In this document: piece after piece, positions 54,018 to 63,475 of the stretch
Layout of the letters: every line of letters begins with the position of its first letter
Position numbering within the stretch: the stretch's first letter is position 1
Source: Mesorhizobium loti
GTDB taxonomy: Bacteria > Pseudomonadota > Alphaproteobacteria > Rhizobiales > Rhizobiaceae
Length of the DNA: 64,000 bases
Reading direction: 5' to 3'
NCBI RefSeq assembly: GCF_001510895.1
Contig: NZ_LPWA01000013.1
Coordinates: 1-64,000, forward strand
Position numbers and translations under genes: made by a program
Notes under the pieces: generated by a model
Told to the model about the DNA's origin: nothing
Database searches by the model: none
What the model saw: only the letters and a program-made list of their open reading frames with translations

Positions 54018-54150
54018 AGCGCTTCGCCGGAGCCCATGCGCGCGCCGCCCGCTGTCCCTCTCCAATGGCTAGCTTGGCTCAATATATCGGCGCGATAGTC
54101 GCCAAGATACGGTCTGGCATCGGGCGGACAAGGCGCGCTATTGGTCGAGC

Positions 54151-55389
54151 ATGATGCCGAATTATCTCGCTTACGATCCCGGCAGCCGCCGAGTGCGGCT
54201 CGACCCGCACACGCCGGCCTTCGTGCAGAACCCGTACGAGGCCTATGCCTTCCTGCACGGCGTCTCCAATGTCTTCTTCTGGGAAGACTACGGCTTCTGG
54301 TGTTTTGGCGGCTTCGACGACGTCAGCCGCCTGCTGCGCGACCGCCGCTTCGGCCGCCAGAACCCAGCCGGCATTCCCGACAGCCGTGGGGTCGGCGACG
54401 ATCGCTCGCATCTCGCCGCCTTCGACGCGATCGAGACGAATTCCATGCTGGAGCTGGAGCCCCCGGTACACACCAGGCTGCGGACGCTGGTCAACCGCGC
54501 TTTCGTCTCGCGCCAGGTCGAGCGGCTGCGGCCGCGCATCGAGGTTTTGGCCAATGAGCTGATCGATCGCTTCGAGCCGGGCGGCGTCGACCTTCTGCCC
54601 GCCTACGCCTCGCCCTTGCCGATCACCATCATTGCCGAGATGCTCGGCGTTCCGGTCGAGATGGGACCGCAACTGCTCGACTGGTCGCATCAGATGGTCG
54701 CCATGTACATGCATGGCCGCACGCGCGAGGTCGAAGAGACCGCGAACCGCGCCGCGCGCGCCTTCGCGGCTTTCTTGCGTGGCTACGTCGCCGAGCGCCG
54801 CAGGAAGCCGGGTGACGATCTGCTGTCGCTGCTGATCGAGGCCCAGGACAACGGCCAGAAACTTTCCGAGGACGAGCTGGTTTCCTCGGCGATCCTTTTA
54901 CTCAACGCGGGGCATGAGGCGACGGTGCACCAGACCGGCAATGCGGTGCGTTCGATCCTGGCGCAAGGCGGCGATCCGCGTCGCTTCTTCACCACACCGG
55001 AAGCAAATGTCGCAACCGTCGAGGAATGCCTGCGCTTCGACGCGCCGCTGCATATGTTCCTGCGCTACGCCTATGAGGAGATCGAAGTGGCGCCGGGCAT
55101 CTTGATCAGGCCCGGCGAGATGGTGGCGCTGCTGCTCGGCATGGCCAATCACGACCCGCTGGCGTTTGCCGATCCACGAAGCTTCAACGCGGGCCGGGCG
55201 GACCAGAAGAATGCCTCCTTCGGCGCCGGCATCCATTTCTGTATTGGCGCGCCGCTGGCGAGGCTGGAACTGCAAGTCTCGCTGAAAACACTGTTCGACA
55301 GGCTGCCCAATTTGCGCCTGGCCGACGAGCCGCGCTTCCGCGACAGCTATCATTTCCACGGATTGGAGAAGCTGGCCGTGACCTTCTGA
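54151..55389 (+). CDS. Cytochrome P450
   Basis: A 412-residue soluble bacterial P450. The I-helix segment is LLNAGHEATVHQ, the ExxR motif is EECLR, and the heme loop FGAGIHFCIG carries the axial Cys364; the N-terminal half shows LELEPPVHTRLRTLVNRAF. A monooxygenase of unknown substrate; no ferredoxin or reductase gene is nearby. ATG 54151 and 54154 are both possible. Confidence 0.94.
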   Translation: MMPNYLAYDPGSRRVRLDPHTPAFVQNPYEAYAFLHGVSNVFFWEDYGFWCFGGFDDVSRLLRDRRFGRQNPAGIPDSRGVGDDRSHLAAFDAIETNSMLELEPPVHTRLRTLVNRAFVSRQVERLRPRIEVLANELIDRFEPGGVDLLPAYASPLPITIIAEMLGVPVEMGPQLLDWSHQMVAMYMHGRTREVEETANRAARAFAAFLRGYVAERRRKPGDDLLSLLIEAQDNGQKLSEDELVSSAILLLNAGHEATVHQTGNAVRSILAQGGDPRRFFTTPEANVATVEECLRFDAPLHMFLRYAYEEIEVAPGILIRPGEMVALLLGMANHDPLAFADPRSFNAGRADQKNASFGAGIHFCIGAPLARLELQVSLKTLFDRLPNLRLADEPRFRDSYHFHGLEKLAVTF

Positions 55390-55422
55390 GGCACAAGCCT
55401 TCCGGCCTCTGTGCGCCTGGCG

Positions 55423-55767
55423 CTACAGCTTGATCACATATTCCTTGCGCGTCGTCTCCAGAACCTCCCAGGTGCCCTTGAAGCCAGGCCTCAGCACGAA
55501 GCTGTCGCCAGCCCGCACGGTGCGCGCCTCGCCGCCGTCCTCGGCGATGACCGAGACGCCCGACAGGATGTGGCAGAACTCCCACTCGTCATAGACGATG
55601 CGCCACTTGCCGGGCGTCGCTTCCCAGATACCGGCATAGAGGCCACCGTCGCGCTCCTCGACATTCCAGGTGCGGAATTTCGGATCGCCCGAAATCACGC
55701 GGTCCGGAGCCGGCGCGCCAGCCTCCGGCTCGACGTTTTCGGTATTCACGGCAAGGAAAGCCGACAT
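55423..55767 (-). CDS. Cupin (DUF861-type) protein
   Basis: A 114-residue single cupin domain: YAGIWEATPGKWRIVYDEWE, FCHILSGVSVIAEDGG and RAGDSFVLRPGFKGTWEVLE are its two barrel motifs. The Glu and His of EWEFCH would be metal ligands, as in ureidoglycine aminohydrolase-like (Cupin_3) proteins. It lies 5 nt after metY and is probably cotranscribed. Substrate unknown. Confidence 0.85.
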   Translation of the reverse strand: MSAFLAVNTENVEPEAGAPAPDRVISGDPKFRTWNVEERDGGLYAGIWEATPGKWRIVYDEWEFCHILSGVSVIAEDGGEARTVRAGDSFVLRPGFKGTWEVLETTRKEYVIKL

Positions 55768-55772
55768 CGCGG

Positions 55773-57067
<1,295 letters not shown>

Positions 57068-57212
57068 CTAATCTCTCGAAAATCGCCGGGCATTCTTGGC
57101 GAAGCGCGGTCGTGAATGCAAAGAAGAAAATACCTTTCGGCCTGCGATCTGCGGCGAACGCCGAGGAAAATCCAATTCTTCCCGGAATAGTTTTGCGCAG
57201 CCGATAGCCGGT

Positions 57213-57734
57213 CTATTTCTGGCGCACGCCGAAACTCTGGAAGCCCTGCCGCATCACGGGCTTTTTCGACGACAGCACGCCGGAATTGACACCCGTCCAG
57301 CCGATCTCGCCCGACAGCTTGCCGTACTCGATCTTCGGGCAGCGGTTCATCACCACCTTGATGCCGGCGGCCTCGGCGCGGGCGGCGGCCTCGTCATGGC
57401 GCACGCCGAGCTGCATCCAGACCACCTTCGGCAGAGGATCGAGCTTCAGCACCTGGTCGACGATGCCCGGTATAGCTGCCGAACCGCGAAAAATGTCGAC
57501 CATGTCGACCGGATGCGGCAAGTCGGCCAGGCTGGCATAGACCGTCTGTCCAAGGATCTGCTTGCCGGCATGGCCGGGATTGATCGGCAACACCGAAAAG
57601 CCCTTGGCTAAAAGGTATTTCAGCACGAAGTAGCTCGGCCGCACGTCATTGGGCGAGGCGCCGACCATGGCGATCGTCTTCACCGAATTCAGGATGCCGG
57701 CAATGTAGGTGTTGTCGTAGGCGTCGTGATTCAT
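57213..57734 (-). CDS. CoA-binding domain protein
   Basis: A 173-residue protein dominated by a CoA_binding_2 Rossmann domain: KTIAMVGASPNDVRPSYFVL and KGFSVLPINPGHAGKQILG near the start, PHPVDMVDIFRGSAA, and VVWMQLGVRHDEAAARAEAA near residue 110. Relatives include E. coli YccU. Function unknown. It overlaps the upstream ATPase by 4 nt. Confidence 0.9.
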   Translation of the reverse strand: MNHDAYDNTYIAGILNSVKTIAMVGASPNDVRPSYFVLKYLLAKGFSVLPINPGHAGKQILGQTVYASLADLPHPVDMVDIFRGSAAIPGIVDQVLKLDPLPKVVWMQLGVRHDEAAARAEAAGIKVVMNRCPKIEYGKLSGEIGWTGVNSGVLSSKKPVMRQGFQSFGVRQK

Positions 57735-58507
57735 GGTTCGTCCTCATACAGCGCTTCGGCGAGAAAGGCAGCCGGATCGCTGCAGAAGTCGCGCATCATG
57801 CGAAAATGATCGGTGTCGTGAAAATCGGTCGGATCGAGGCCGAAGCGGCTGATGCGGAAGAGCCGCGCTCCCGGACAGGCCATCAGCAGCGGCGAATGCG
57901 TCGCCATGATCACCTGCGCGGTGCCGGACCGCTCCATGCGCTGAAGCAGCTTCAACAATTCGATCTGGCGCGTCGGCGAGAGCGCGCTTTCGGGCTCGTC
58001 CAGGATGTAGATGCCTTGGCGACGGCAGCGCTCCTCGAAGAAGCGGATGAAACCCTCACCATGCGACCACGACAGGAAATCCGGTGGTGCAGCGCCAGCA
58101 TCCAGCGCCGAGCGATCGAGATAGCGCGCTACGGAGTAGAAGGATTCGGCTCGAAAGAACCAGCCTGCGGTGACCTTCGGCAGCCAGTGGGCACGCAGAG
58201 CACCGGCAAGCGCTGCACCACTCTTGTCGACGGCGCCGGAGTGGTCGACAGGCATATAGCCTTTGCCGCCGCCGGCCTCGTCATAACCGGCCAGCGCGCC
58301 GATGGCTTCGAGCAGTGTCGATTTGCCGGTGCCGTTCTCACCGACGATGATGGTGATGGCGCCCGTGAACTCGAACTCAAATTCGCGCTCCCGAAAGATC
58401 GGCAGGTTCCAGGGATATTGGTCCCAATCCGCGACCCGCGCCGGCTCAAGCAGAATGCGCTTGAGATAGGGCGCTTTCAGCCGCGTCAGTTGCTTGCGGG
58501 CAGCCAC
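57731..58507 (-). CDS. AAA/ABC-type ATPase of unknown role
   Basis: A 258-residue stand-alone ATPase of the SMC/ABC class: Walker A IVGENGTGKSTLLEAIG (about 54-70), a signature-like SWSHGEGF (about 152), Walker B GIYILDEPESALS (about 171-183) and the H-loop MATHSPLLM (about 207). There is no coiled coil or membrane segment. Similar lone ATPases occur widely in proteobacteria without known function. Overlaps the CoA-binding gene (ATGA), so the two are likely translated together. Confidence 0.85.
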   Translation of the reverse strand: MAARKQLTRLKAPYLKRILLEPARVADWDQYPWNLPIFREREFEFEFTGAITIIVGENGTGKSTLLEAIGALAGYDEAGGGKGYMPVDHSGAVDKSGAALAGALRAHWLPKVTAGWFFRAESFYSVARYLDRSALDAGAAPPDFLSWSHGEGFIRFFEERCRRQGIYILDEPESALSPTRQIELLKLLQRMERSGTAQVIMATHSPLLMACPGARLFRISRFGLDPTDFHDTDHFRMMRDFCSDPAAFLAEALYEDEP

Positions 58508-58551
58508 GTCGAACCTTCAGCGGTGGAAGAACGCCACTCCATTCCGGATAT

Positions 58552-59370
58552 CTATTCGTCGGTCCATTCCGGCTTGCGCTTGCCGATGAAGGCGCCGATG
58601 CCTTCCTCGGCATCGCGCGCCAGCATGTTCTCCACCATCACGCGGCCGGCATAGGCATAGGCGTCGGCGAGACCCATCTCGGCCTGGGCGTAGAAAGCTT
58701 CCTTGCCAGTTTTGACGACAAAAGACGATTTGGAAGCAATGGTTTGCGCGTATTTGCTGACAACCTGATTCAGATATTCGCGCGGCACGATGCGGTTGAC
58801 GAGGCCGAACTCCTTGGCCGTCGCCGCGTCGATCGTCTCGCCGGTGAGCAGCATTTCCATCGCCTGCTTGCGCGAGACGTTGCGCGACAGCGCCACCATC
58901 GGCGTCGAGCAGAACAGGCCGATGTTGACGCCCGGCGTACAGAAGGTCGCCTCGTGCGAGGCAATCGCAAGATCGCAGCTCGCGACGAGCTGCAGGCCGG
59001 CGGCTGTCGCCAGGCCATCGACCTCGGCGATCACCGGCTTCGGATGGCGCACGATCGTCTGCATCAGGCTCGCGCAGGCAGCGAAGGTCTTTTCGAAAAA
59101 GGCTTTGCCACGGTCCGGTTCGGCGCGATGCGCAGTCATTTCCTTGAGGTCGTGGCCGGCGCAGAACACTTTTCCGGACGCTGCCAGGATGATGACGCGA
59201 ACGGATTTGTCTTCCTTGACACGGTCGAATTCGGCCTCCAGCGCCGCCATTGTCGCCAGCGACAGCGCGTTCGCCGGCGGGCTGGCAAGCGTCAGCCGCA
59301 GGATACCCTTGTCCTGGCTGGCGAGAACGGGACCGTCGGCGGTGGGCTTGATGGCAACGACTTCAGCCAC
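58552..59370 (-). CDS. Crotonase-fold protein (ECHDC3-like enoyl-CoA hydratase homologue)
   Basis: A 272-residue crotonase with VFCAGHDLKEM and VDGLATAAGLQLVASCDLAI forming the CoA-binding and oxyanion sites. The two catalytic glutamates of enoyl-CoA hydratase are not there: the first position is Gln in GLQLVA (CEL in rat crotonase) and the second is Gly in TPGVNIG (PEI in rat). It thus resembles the ECHDC3 subgroup. True hydratase activity is doubtful; another CoA thioester reaction is possible. Confidence 0.85.
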   Translation of the reverse strand: MAEVVAIKPTADGPVLASQDKGILRLTLASPPANALSLATMAALEAEFDRVKEDKSVRVIILAASGKVFCAGHDLKEMTAHRAEPDRGKAFFEKTFAACASLMQTIVRHPKPVIAEVDGLATAAGLQLVASCDLAIASHEATFCTPGVNIGLFCSTPMVALSRNVSRKQAMEMLLTGETIDAATAKEFGLVNRIVPREYLNQVVSKYAQTIASKSSFVVKTGKEAFYAQAEMGLADAYAYAGRVMVENMLARDAEEGIGAFIGKRKPEWTDE

Positions 59371-59523
59371 TTTTACAACCTCTCGATTTGCTCTCGCCGG
59401 TTATGGAGCAACAGAACTATCACGCTGCCGGTTGAAGAACAGCCGCGAGACGTGTTTTCTCCGTCGCACCGTTTGGTCCAGGCGTGTCGCCCGGAGCTTG
59501 CCAACTCATATAGGACGCCGCCG

Positions 59524-59988
59524 ATGCCCGCCCAAAGCAATCTGAAGCCGTTGCTCACCGCGGCGGAAGTCAATGCGCTGATGGCAAGCGTCTATCCGCA
59601 ACTCAACGACCAGTTCGCCTTCTACGAGGCGCTGGAGGTGTTTCCGGGCGGCTGCACGGTGCGGCTCAATGCGGACGAGCGGCATCTGCGCCCGGGCGGC
59701 ACAGTCTCGGGCCCATCGCTGTTCACGCTGGCCGATATCGGCGGCTATGTCTGCGTGCTCAGCCATGCCGGGCCGGACGCGCTTTCGGTGACCACCAACC
59801 TCAACATCAATTTTGTCCGCAAGGCCGAGGCCGGGCCGATCGACGGCCATTGCAAGATCCTGAAACTCGGCAAGAGCCTGATGGTGTTCGACATCGACAT
59901 CGTCGCCGGCCCGGACAGGCACACAGTGGCGCACGCCACGGGTACCTATTCGATCCCGCCGAAGCGATCCAATGATGGGGTAAAATAA
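59524..59988 (+). CDS. PaaI-type hotdog thioesterase
   Basis: A 154-residue hotdog-fold protein: the catalytic helix region has RPGGTVSGPSLFTLADIGG (catalytic Asp in ADIGG), followed by SVTTNLNINFVRKAEAGP and VAHATGTYSIP. It would hydrolyse acyl-CoA thioesters. Divergent from the crotonase-fold gene with 153 bp between. Confidence 0.9.
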   Translation: MPAQSNLKPLLTAAEVNALMASVYPQLNDQFAFYEALEVFPGGCTVRLNADERHLRPGGTVSGPSLFTLADIGGYVCVLSHAGPDALSVTTNLNINFVRKAEAGPIDGHCKILKLGKSLMVFDIDIVAGPDRHTVAHATGTYSIPPKRSNDGVK

Positions 59989-60051
59989 TACCTCTCGCTC
60001 AAGCCGTTGTTTTTGCTTTATTATTCGTGCCGACATAGTTTTCAAACGCCT

Positions 60052-60080
60052 TGACGCGCCAAGCGCCCTCGCCTATAAGC
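60052..60080 (+). promoter_or_regulatory. Sigma-70 promoter of rplM-rpsI
   Basis: TTGACG (60052-60057), 17-nt spacer, TATAAG (60075-60080). The start would be near 60087, giving a leader of about 130 nt before rplM. The leader contains GATGGCCTGGCC-like short repeats but no clear protein-binding structure. Confidence 0.7.
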
Positions 60081-60215
60081 CCTCGCGAAGCAGCGGCCCG
60101 CAACGGCCGCCGTTTTGTTATTGGCGGATGGCCTGGCCGCTCCGTCAATCCAAGCAACAAAAAACGCCTTTCCTTGTCCCTCGCGGATGAGAGAGGTCAA
60201 CCTGAGAGCAAAACC

Positions 60216-60680
60216 ATGGCTACCTTTTCGCAGAAGCCTGCGGATGTGGTGAAGAAGTGGGTGCTGATCGACGCCGAAGGTCTCGTCGTCGGCCGCCTCG
60301 CCACTGTCATCGCCAACCATCTGCGCGGCAAGCACAAGCCCACATTCACACCGCATGTCGACGACGGCGACAATGTCATCGTCATCAATGCAGACAAGGT
60401 GGTGTTCACCGGCAAGAAGTACACCGACAAGGTCTATTACTGGCACACCGGCCACCCCGGCGGCATCAAGGAGCGCACCGCGCGCCAGCTGCTCGAGGGC
60501 CGCTTCCCTGAGCGCGTCGTCGAGAAGGCCGTCGAGCGCATGATCCCGCGCGGTCCGCTCGGCCGCCGCCAGATGAAGAATCTCCGCGTCTATGCAGGCG
60601 CTGAACATCCGCACGCCGCCCAGCAGCCCGTCACGCTCGACGTGGCCAAGCTGAACTCCAAGAACAAGAGGGCCTCGTAA
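60216..60680 (+). CDS. rplM: 50S ribosomal protein L13
   Basis: A 154-residue L13: [40 protein letters not shown] and [20 protein letters not shown] are family landmarks. Its stop overlaps the rpsI start (TAATG), the usual L13-S9 operon. Confidence 0.98.
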   Translation: MATFSQKPADVVKKWVLIDAEGLVVGRLATVIANHLRGKHKPTFTPHVDDGDNVIVINADKVVFTGKKYTDKVYYWHTGHPGGIKERTARQLLEGRFPERVVEKAVERMIPRGPLGRRQMKNLRVYAGAEHPHAAQQPVTLDVAKLNSKNKRAS

Positions 60681-61156
60681 TGGCTGAGCTTTCCTCGCTC
60701 GCAGAACTCGGGACTGCCACTGCCGCCGCGCAGCCGGCTGCGCCCGTCCATGTCCAGAAGCTCGACAAGTCGGGCCGCGCCTATGCCACCGGCAAGCGCA
60801 AGAACGCCATCGCGCGCGTCTGGGTGAAGCCGGGCTCCGGCAAGATCACCGTCAACGACAAGGAGTTCGCGAGCTATTTCGCGCGTCCGGTCCTGCAGAT
60901 GATACTCAACCAGCCGATCGTCGCCGCCAACCGCGCCGGCCAGTACGACATCGTCGCCACCGTCATCGGCGGCGGCCTCTCCGGCCAGGCCGGCGCCGTG
61001 CGTCACGGCATCTCCAAGGCGCTCACCTATTACGAGCCGGCGCTGCGCTCCGTGCTCAAGAAGGGCGGCTTCCTGACCCGCGACAGCCGCGTCGTCGAAC
61101 GCAAGAAGTACGGCAAGGCGAAGGCCCGCCGCAGCTTCCAGTTCTCCAAGCGCTAA
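60680..61156 (+). CDS. rpsI: 30S ribosomal protein S9
   Basis: A 158-residue S9 with an alphaproteobacterial N-terminal extension (1-30), then [39 protein letters not shown] and the conserved basic tail [16 protein letters not shown] that reaches the P-site tRNA. Confidence 0.98.
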   Translation: MAELSSLAELGTATAAAQPAAPVHVQKLDKSGRAYATGKRKNAIARVWVKPGSGKITVNDKEFASYFARPVLQMILNQPIVAANRAGQYDIVATVIGGGLSGQAGAVRHGISKALTYYEPALRSVLKKGGFLTRDSRVVERKKYGKAKARRSFQFSKR

Positions 61157-61182
61157 GCGCTACGGGTTCCAAACTTTCGAAG

Positions 61183-61205
61183 GGCCGCCTCCGGGCGGCC
61201 TTTTT
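61183..61205 (+). terminator. Intrinsic terminator of rplM-rpsI
   Basis: GGCCGCC (61183-61189), loop TCCG, GGCGGCC (61194-61200) and TTTTT. Confidence 0.93.
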
Positions 61206-61212
61206 GTTTCCG

Positions 61213-62117
61213 CTACCAGTGCCCGGCCGGCGTTTTGATGTAGTCGATGAAGGCGCGCAGTGGCGCCGGCACCAGCCGCCGGCCGGGATAATAGAGAAAC
61301 GGCCCCGAGAAGTTTTGCCACCACGGCTCCAGCACCGGTTCCAGCACGCCGCTCTCGAAATGCGGACGCACCCAGTCCTCGAACAGCCAGAGAATGCCGA
61401 CGCCGGCAATCGCCGCATCGATGGCGAGATCGACGCCTCCACCGATGCTGACGAGCAATGGTCCCGTGGTATCGACCCGCACCACCTCACCATCCCGCTC
61501 GAACTCCCAGGGTATCATGACCCCGCTCGGGAAGCGGCCGCGCACGCAGGCATGGCCAAGCAGGTCACGGGGATGCCGCGGCTGACCGTGCCGGTCAAGG
61601 TAGGCCGGCGCGGCGGAGGTGGTGAAGCGCTGCGTGCGTGGTCCGATCGGCACGGCGATCATGTCCTGCTCCAGCCGCTCGTCATAGCGGATGCCGGCAT
61701 CGCAGCCGGCCACCAGCAGATCGATAAAGTTCTCCTCGGCAATCACCTCCAGGCGAATGGCGGGATAGCTGCCAGAAATCCCGGAACGATTTTTGGCAGG
61801 ACCAGCCGCGAGGCGCTGATCGGCACATTGAGGCGCAAGGTCCCGGCCGGTCTGTCGCGAAAGCCGTTCACGACGTCGAGCGCGGCCTCCACCTCACCCA
61901 GCGCCGGGCCAAGACGTGCCAGCAGGCCGGCGCCTGCCTCGGTCAGGGCGACACTGCGCGTGGTACGATTGAAGAGCCGCACACCAAGTTGGGTTTCCAG
62001 ACGGCGGATGGCTTCGCTGAGCACGGACGCGCTGCTCGCCGTCGCGCGCGCTCCCTCGCGAAAGCCGCCGGCGCGCGCCACGGCCAGGAATGCCTGGAGA
62101 TCGTTGAGGTCAGCCAT
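61213..62117 (-). CDS. LysR family regulator (frameshifted)
   Basis: A LysR-type regulator of about 301 residues: HTH MADLNDLQAFLAVARAGGFR with VLSEAIRRLETQLGVRLFNR, and a C-terminal effector domain (VIPIGPRTQRF-like VPIGPRTQRFTTSAAPAYLD, LLGHACVRGRFPSG). A base is missing near 61767: FLAAIPPFAWR-stop should be FLAAYPAIRLEVIAEENFID, which links both halves. Divergent from the aldo/keto reductase, its likely target. Confidence 0.88.
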
Positions 62118-62137
62118 TGTTCGCAAATCCGTACAAG

Positions 62138-62170
62138 CTGTTCCTATTATAGGTCATTATCGAAACAGCG
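62138..62170. promoter_or_regulatory. Possible LysR binding site
   Basis: GCTGTTCC (62138-62145) and GAAACAGC (62163-62170) are inverted repeats matching at 7 of 8 positions in the 94-bp divergent spacer, a normal place for a LysR operator. The 17-nt spacer is long for the classical T-N11-A site. Confidence 0.3.
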
Positions 62171-62211
62171 GACATGACATATTTCCTTCGTCGACAGACA
62201 GGAGAAACGAC

Positions 62212-63084
62212 ATGTCCAGCATCGACAAATCCGGCACTTACAAACTCGGCGGCCGCCCGGTCCGCCGCCTCGGCTATGGCGCCATGCAGCTTGCGGGCAA
62301 AGGTGTGTTCGGTCCGCCGAAGGATCATGACGCGGCAATCGCGGTGCTGCGCGACGCAGTGGCGAGTGGGGTCAATCACATCGACACCAGCGACTATTAT
62401 GGTCCTCATGTCACCAATCGGCTGATCCGCGAGGCGCTGGTGCCCTATCCCGACGATCTCGTCATCGTCACCAAGATCGGCGCCCGACGCGGCAGCGACG
62501 CGTCTTGGCTGCCGGCCTATTCGCCGGAAGAGCTCAAGCAAGCCGTGCACGACAATCTGAGCAATCTCCGACTCGACGTGCTGGATGTCGTCAACCTTCG
62601 CATCATGTTCGACACCCATGGCCCGGCAGAAGGTTCCATCGAAGCACCGCTGACGGCCCTGGCAGAACTTCAGCGGAAGGGTTTCGTGCGCCATATTGGG
62701 CTCAGCAACGTCACCCGCGCGCAGATCGCGGAGGGCCGTCGCATCTGCGAGATCGTCTGCGTGCAGAACCAGTACAATCTGGCGCACCGGCAAGACGATG
62801 CGCTGATCGACGAGCTTGCCCGCGACGGCATCGCCTATGTGCCGTTCTTCCCGCTCGGCGGCTTCAGCCCTCTGCAATCGTCGACCTTGTCAGGCGTCGC
62901 GGAACGGCTCGGCGCGACCCCGATGCAGGTGGCGCTCGCCTGGCTGCTGCAGCGTTCGCCCAACATCCTGCTGATCCCGGGAACGTCGTCGGTCGGGCAT
63001 CTGCGGGAGAACCTCGCGGCGGCGGAGCTGGAGCTGTCGGCGGAGGTGCTCAGAGAGTTGGATGGCGTTGCGAAGGCGGCGTGA
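62212..63084 (+). CDS. Aldo/keto reductase (YdbC-like)
   Basis: A 290-residue NADPH-dependent oxidoreductase of the (beta/alpha)8 AKR fold: LGYGAMQLAGKGVFGPPKD, HIDTSDYYGPHVTN (catalytic Asp and Tyr), VIVTKIGARRG (Lys) and a C-terminal LLIPGTSSVGHLRENLAAAE cofactor clamp. The position of the usual fourth catalytic His is in DVVNLRIMFD and lacks His, as in E. coli YdbC, to which it is very similar. ATG 62212 follows AGGAGAAACGAC. Confidence 0.92.
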   Translation: MSSIDKSGTYKLGGRPVRRLGYGAMQLAGKGVFGPPKDHDAAIAVLRDAVASGVNHIDTSDYYGPHVTNRLIREALVPYPDDLVIVTKIGARRGSDASWLPAYSPEELKQAVHDNLSNLRLDVLDVVNLRIMFDTHGPAEGSIEAPLTALAELQRKGFVRHIGLSNVTRAQIAEGRRICEIVCVQNQYNLAHRQDDALIDELARDGIAYVPFFPLGGFSPLQSSTLSGVAERLGATPMQVALAWLLQRSPNILLIPGTSSVGHLRENLAAAELELSAEVLRELDGVAKAA

Positions 63085-63101
63085 GGCGCCGGGCTAATCT
63101 G

Positions 63102-63144
63102 CCCCCTCGAGGGGGAGATGTCGCCGAAGGCGACAGAGGGGGTC
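63102..63144. repeat. Mesorhizobium-type palindromic repeat
   Basis: CCCCCTCGAGGGGG (63102-63115) is a perfect palindrome, followed by TCGCCGAAGGCGACAGAGGG with stem TCGCC/GGCGA. This matches a very common intergenic element of Mesorhizobium genomes. Confidence 0.75.
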
Positions 63145-63217
63145 GGTTCGACTGGGCGCGGCGCGGCAGATCGAGGTTGGCGCTCTGTACGAGACGACCC
63201 CTTCTAGCCTGCCGGCC

Positions 63218-63456
63218 ATCTCCCCCTCAAGGGCAGGGCAATCGCATATGGAATTACCGAGTCTTTGCAACGGTTTAGTGGTTGCGAGACACGTTTGCAG
63301 GCGGCGGATCGCGGTATTGCGGCGGAATCGGATCGAGAACGGAATAGAATCAAACCGAGAACTGCCCGCGTCGACGATTTTCGTGGCACGCGGCCAAGTG
63401 TCTGGAAAACCAAGAAAATCGCCATATGCGATTCCCCTGCCCTCAAGGGGGGAGAT
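63218..63456. mobile_element. MITE-like element with 34-35-bp terminal inverted repeats
   Basis: The left end ATCTCCCCCTCAAGGGCAGG (to GCAATCGCATATGG at 63251) and the right end CCATATGCGATTCCCCTGCC (to CTCAAGGGGGGAGAT, 63422-63456) are near-perfect inverted repeats around about 170 bp of unrelated sequence. No transposase is encoded. No target duplication is evident, so movement is not proven; it could be two opposed intergenic repeats trapped around a spacer. Confidence 0.55.
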
Positions 63457-63475
63457 CGCAGTTCCGGCGTCAGCT

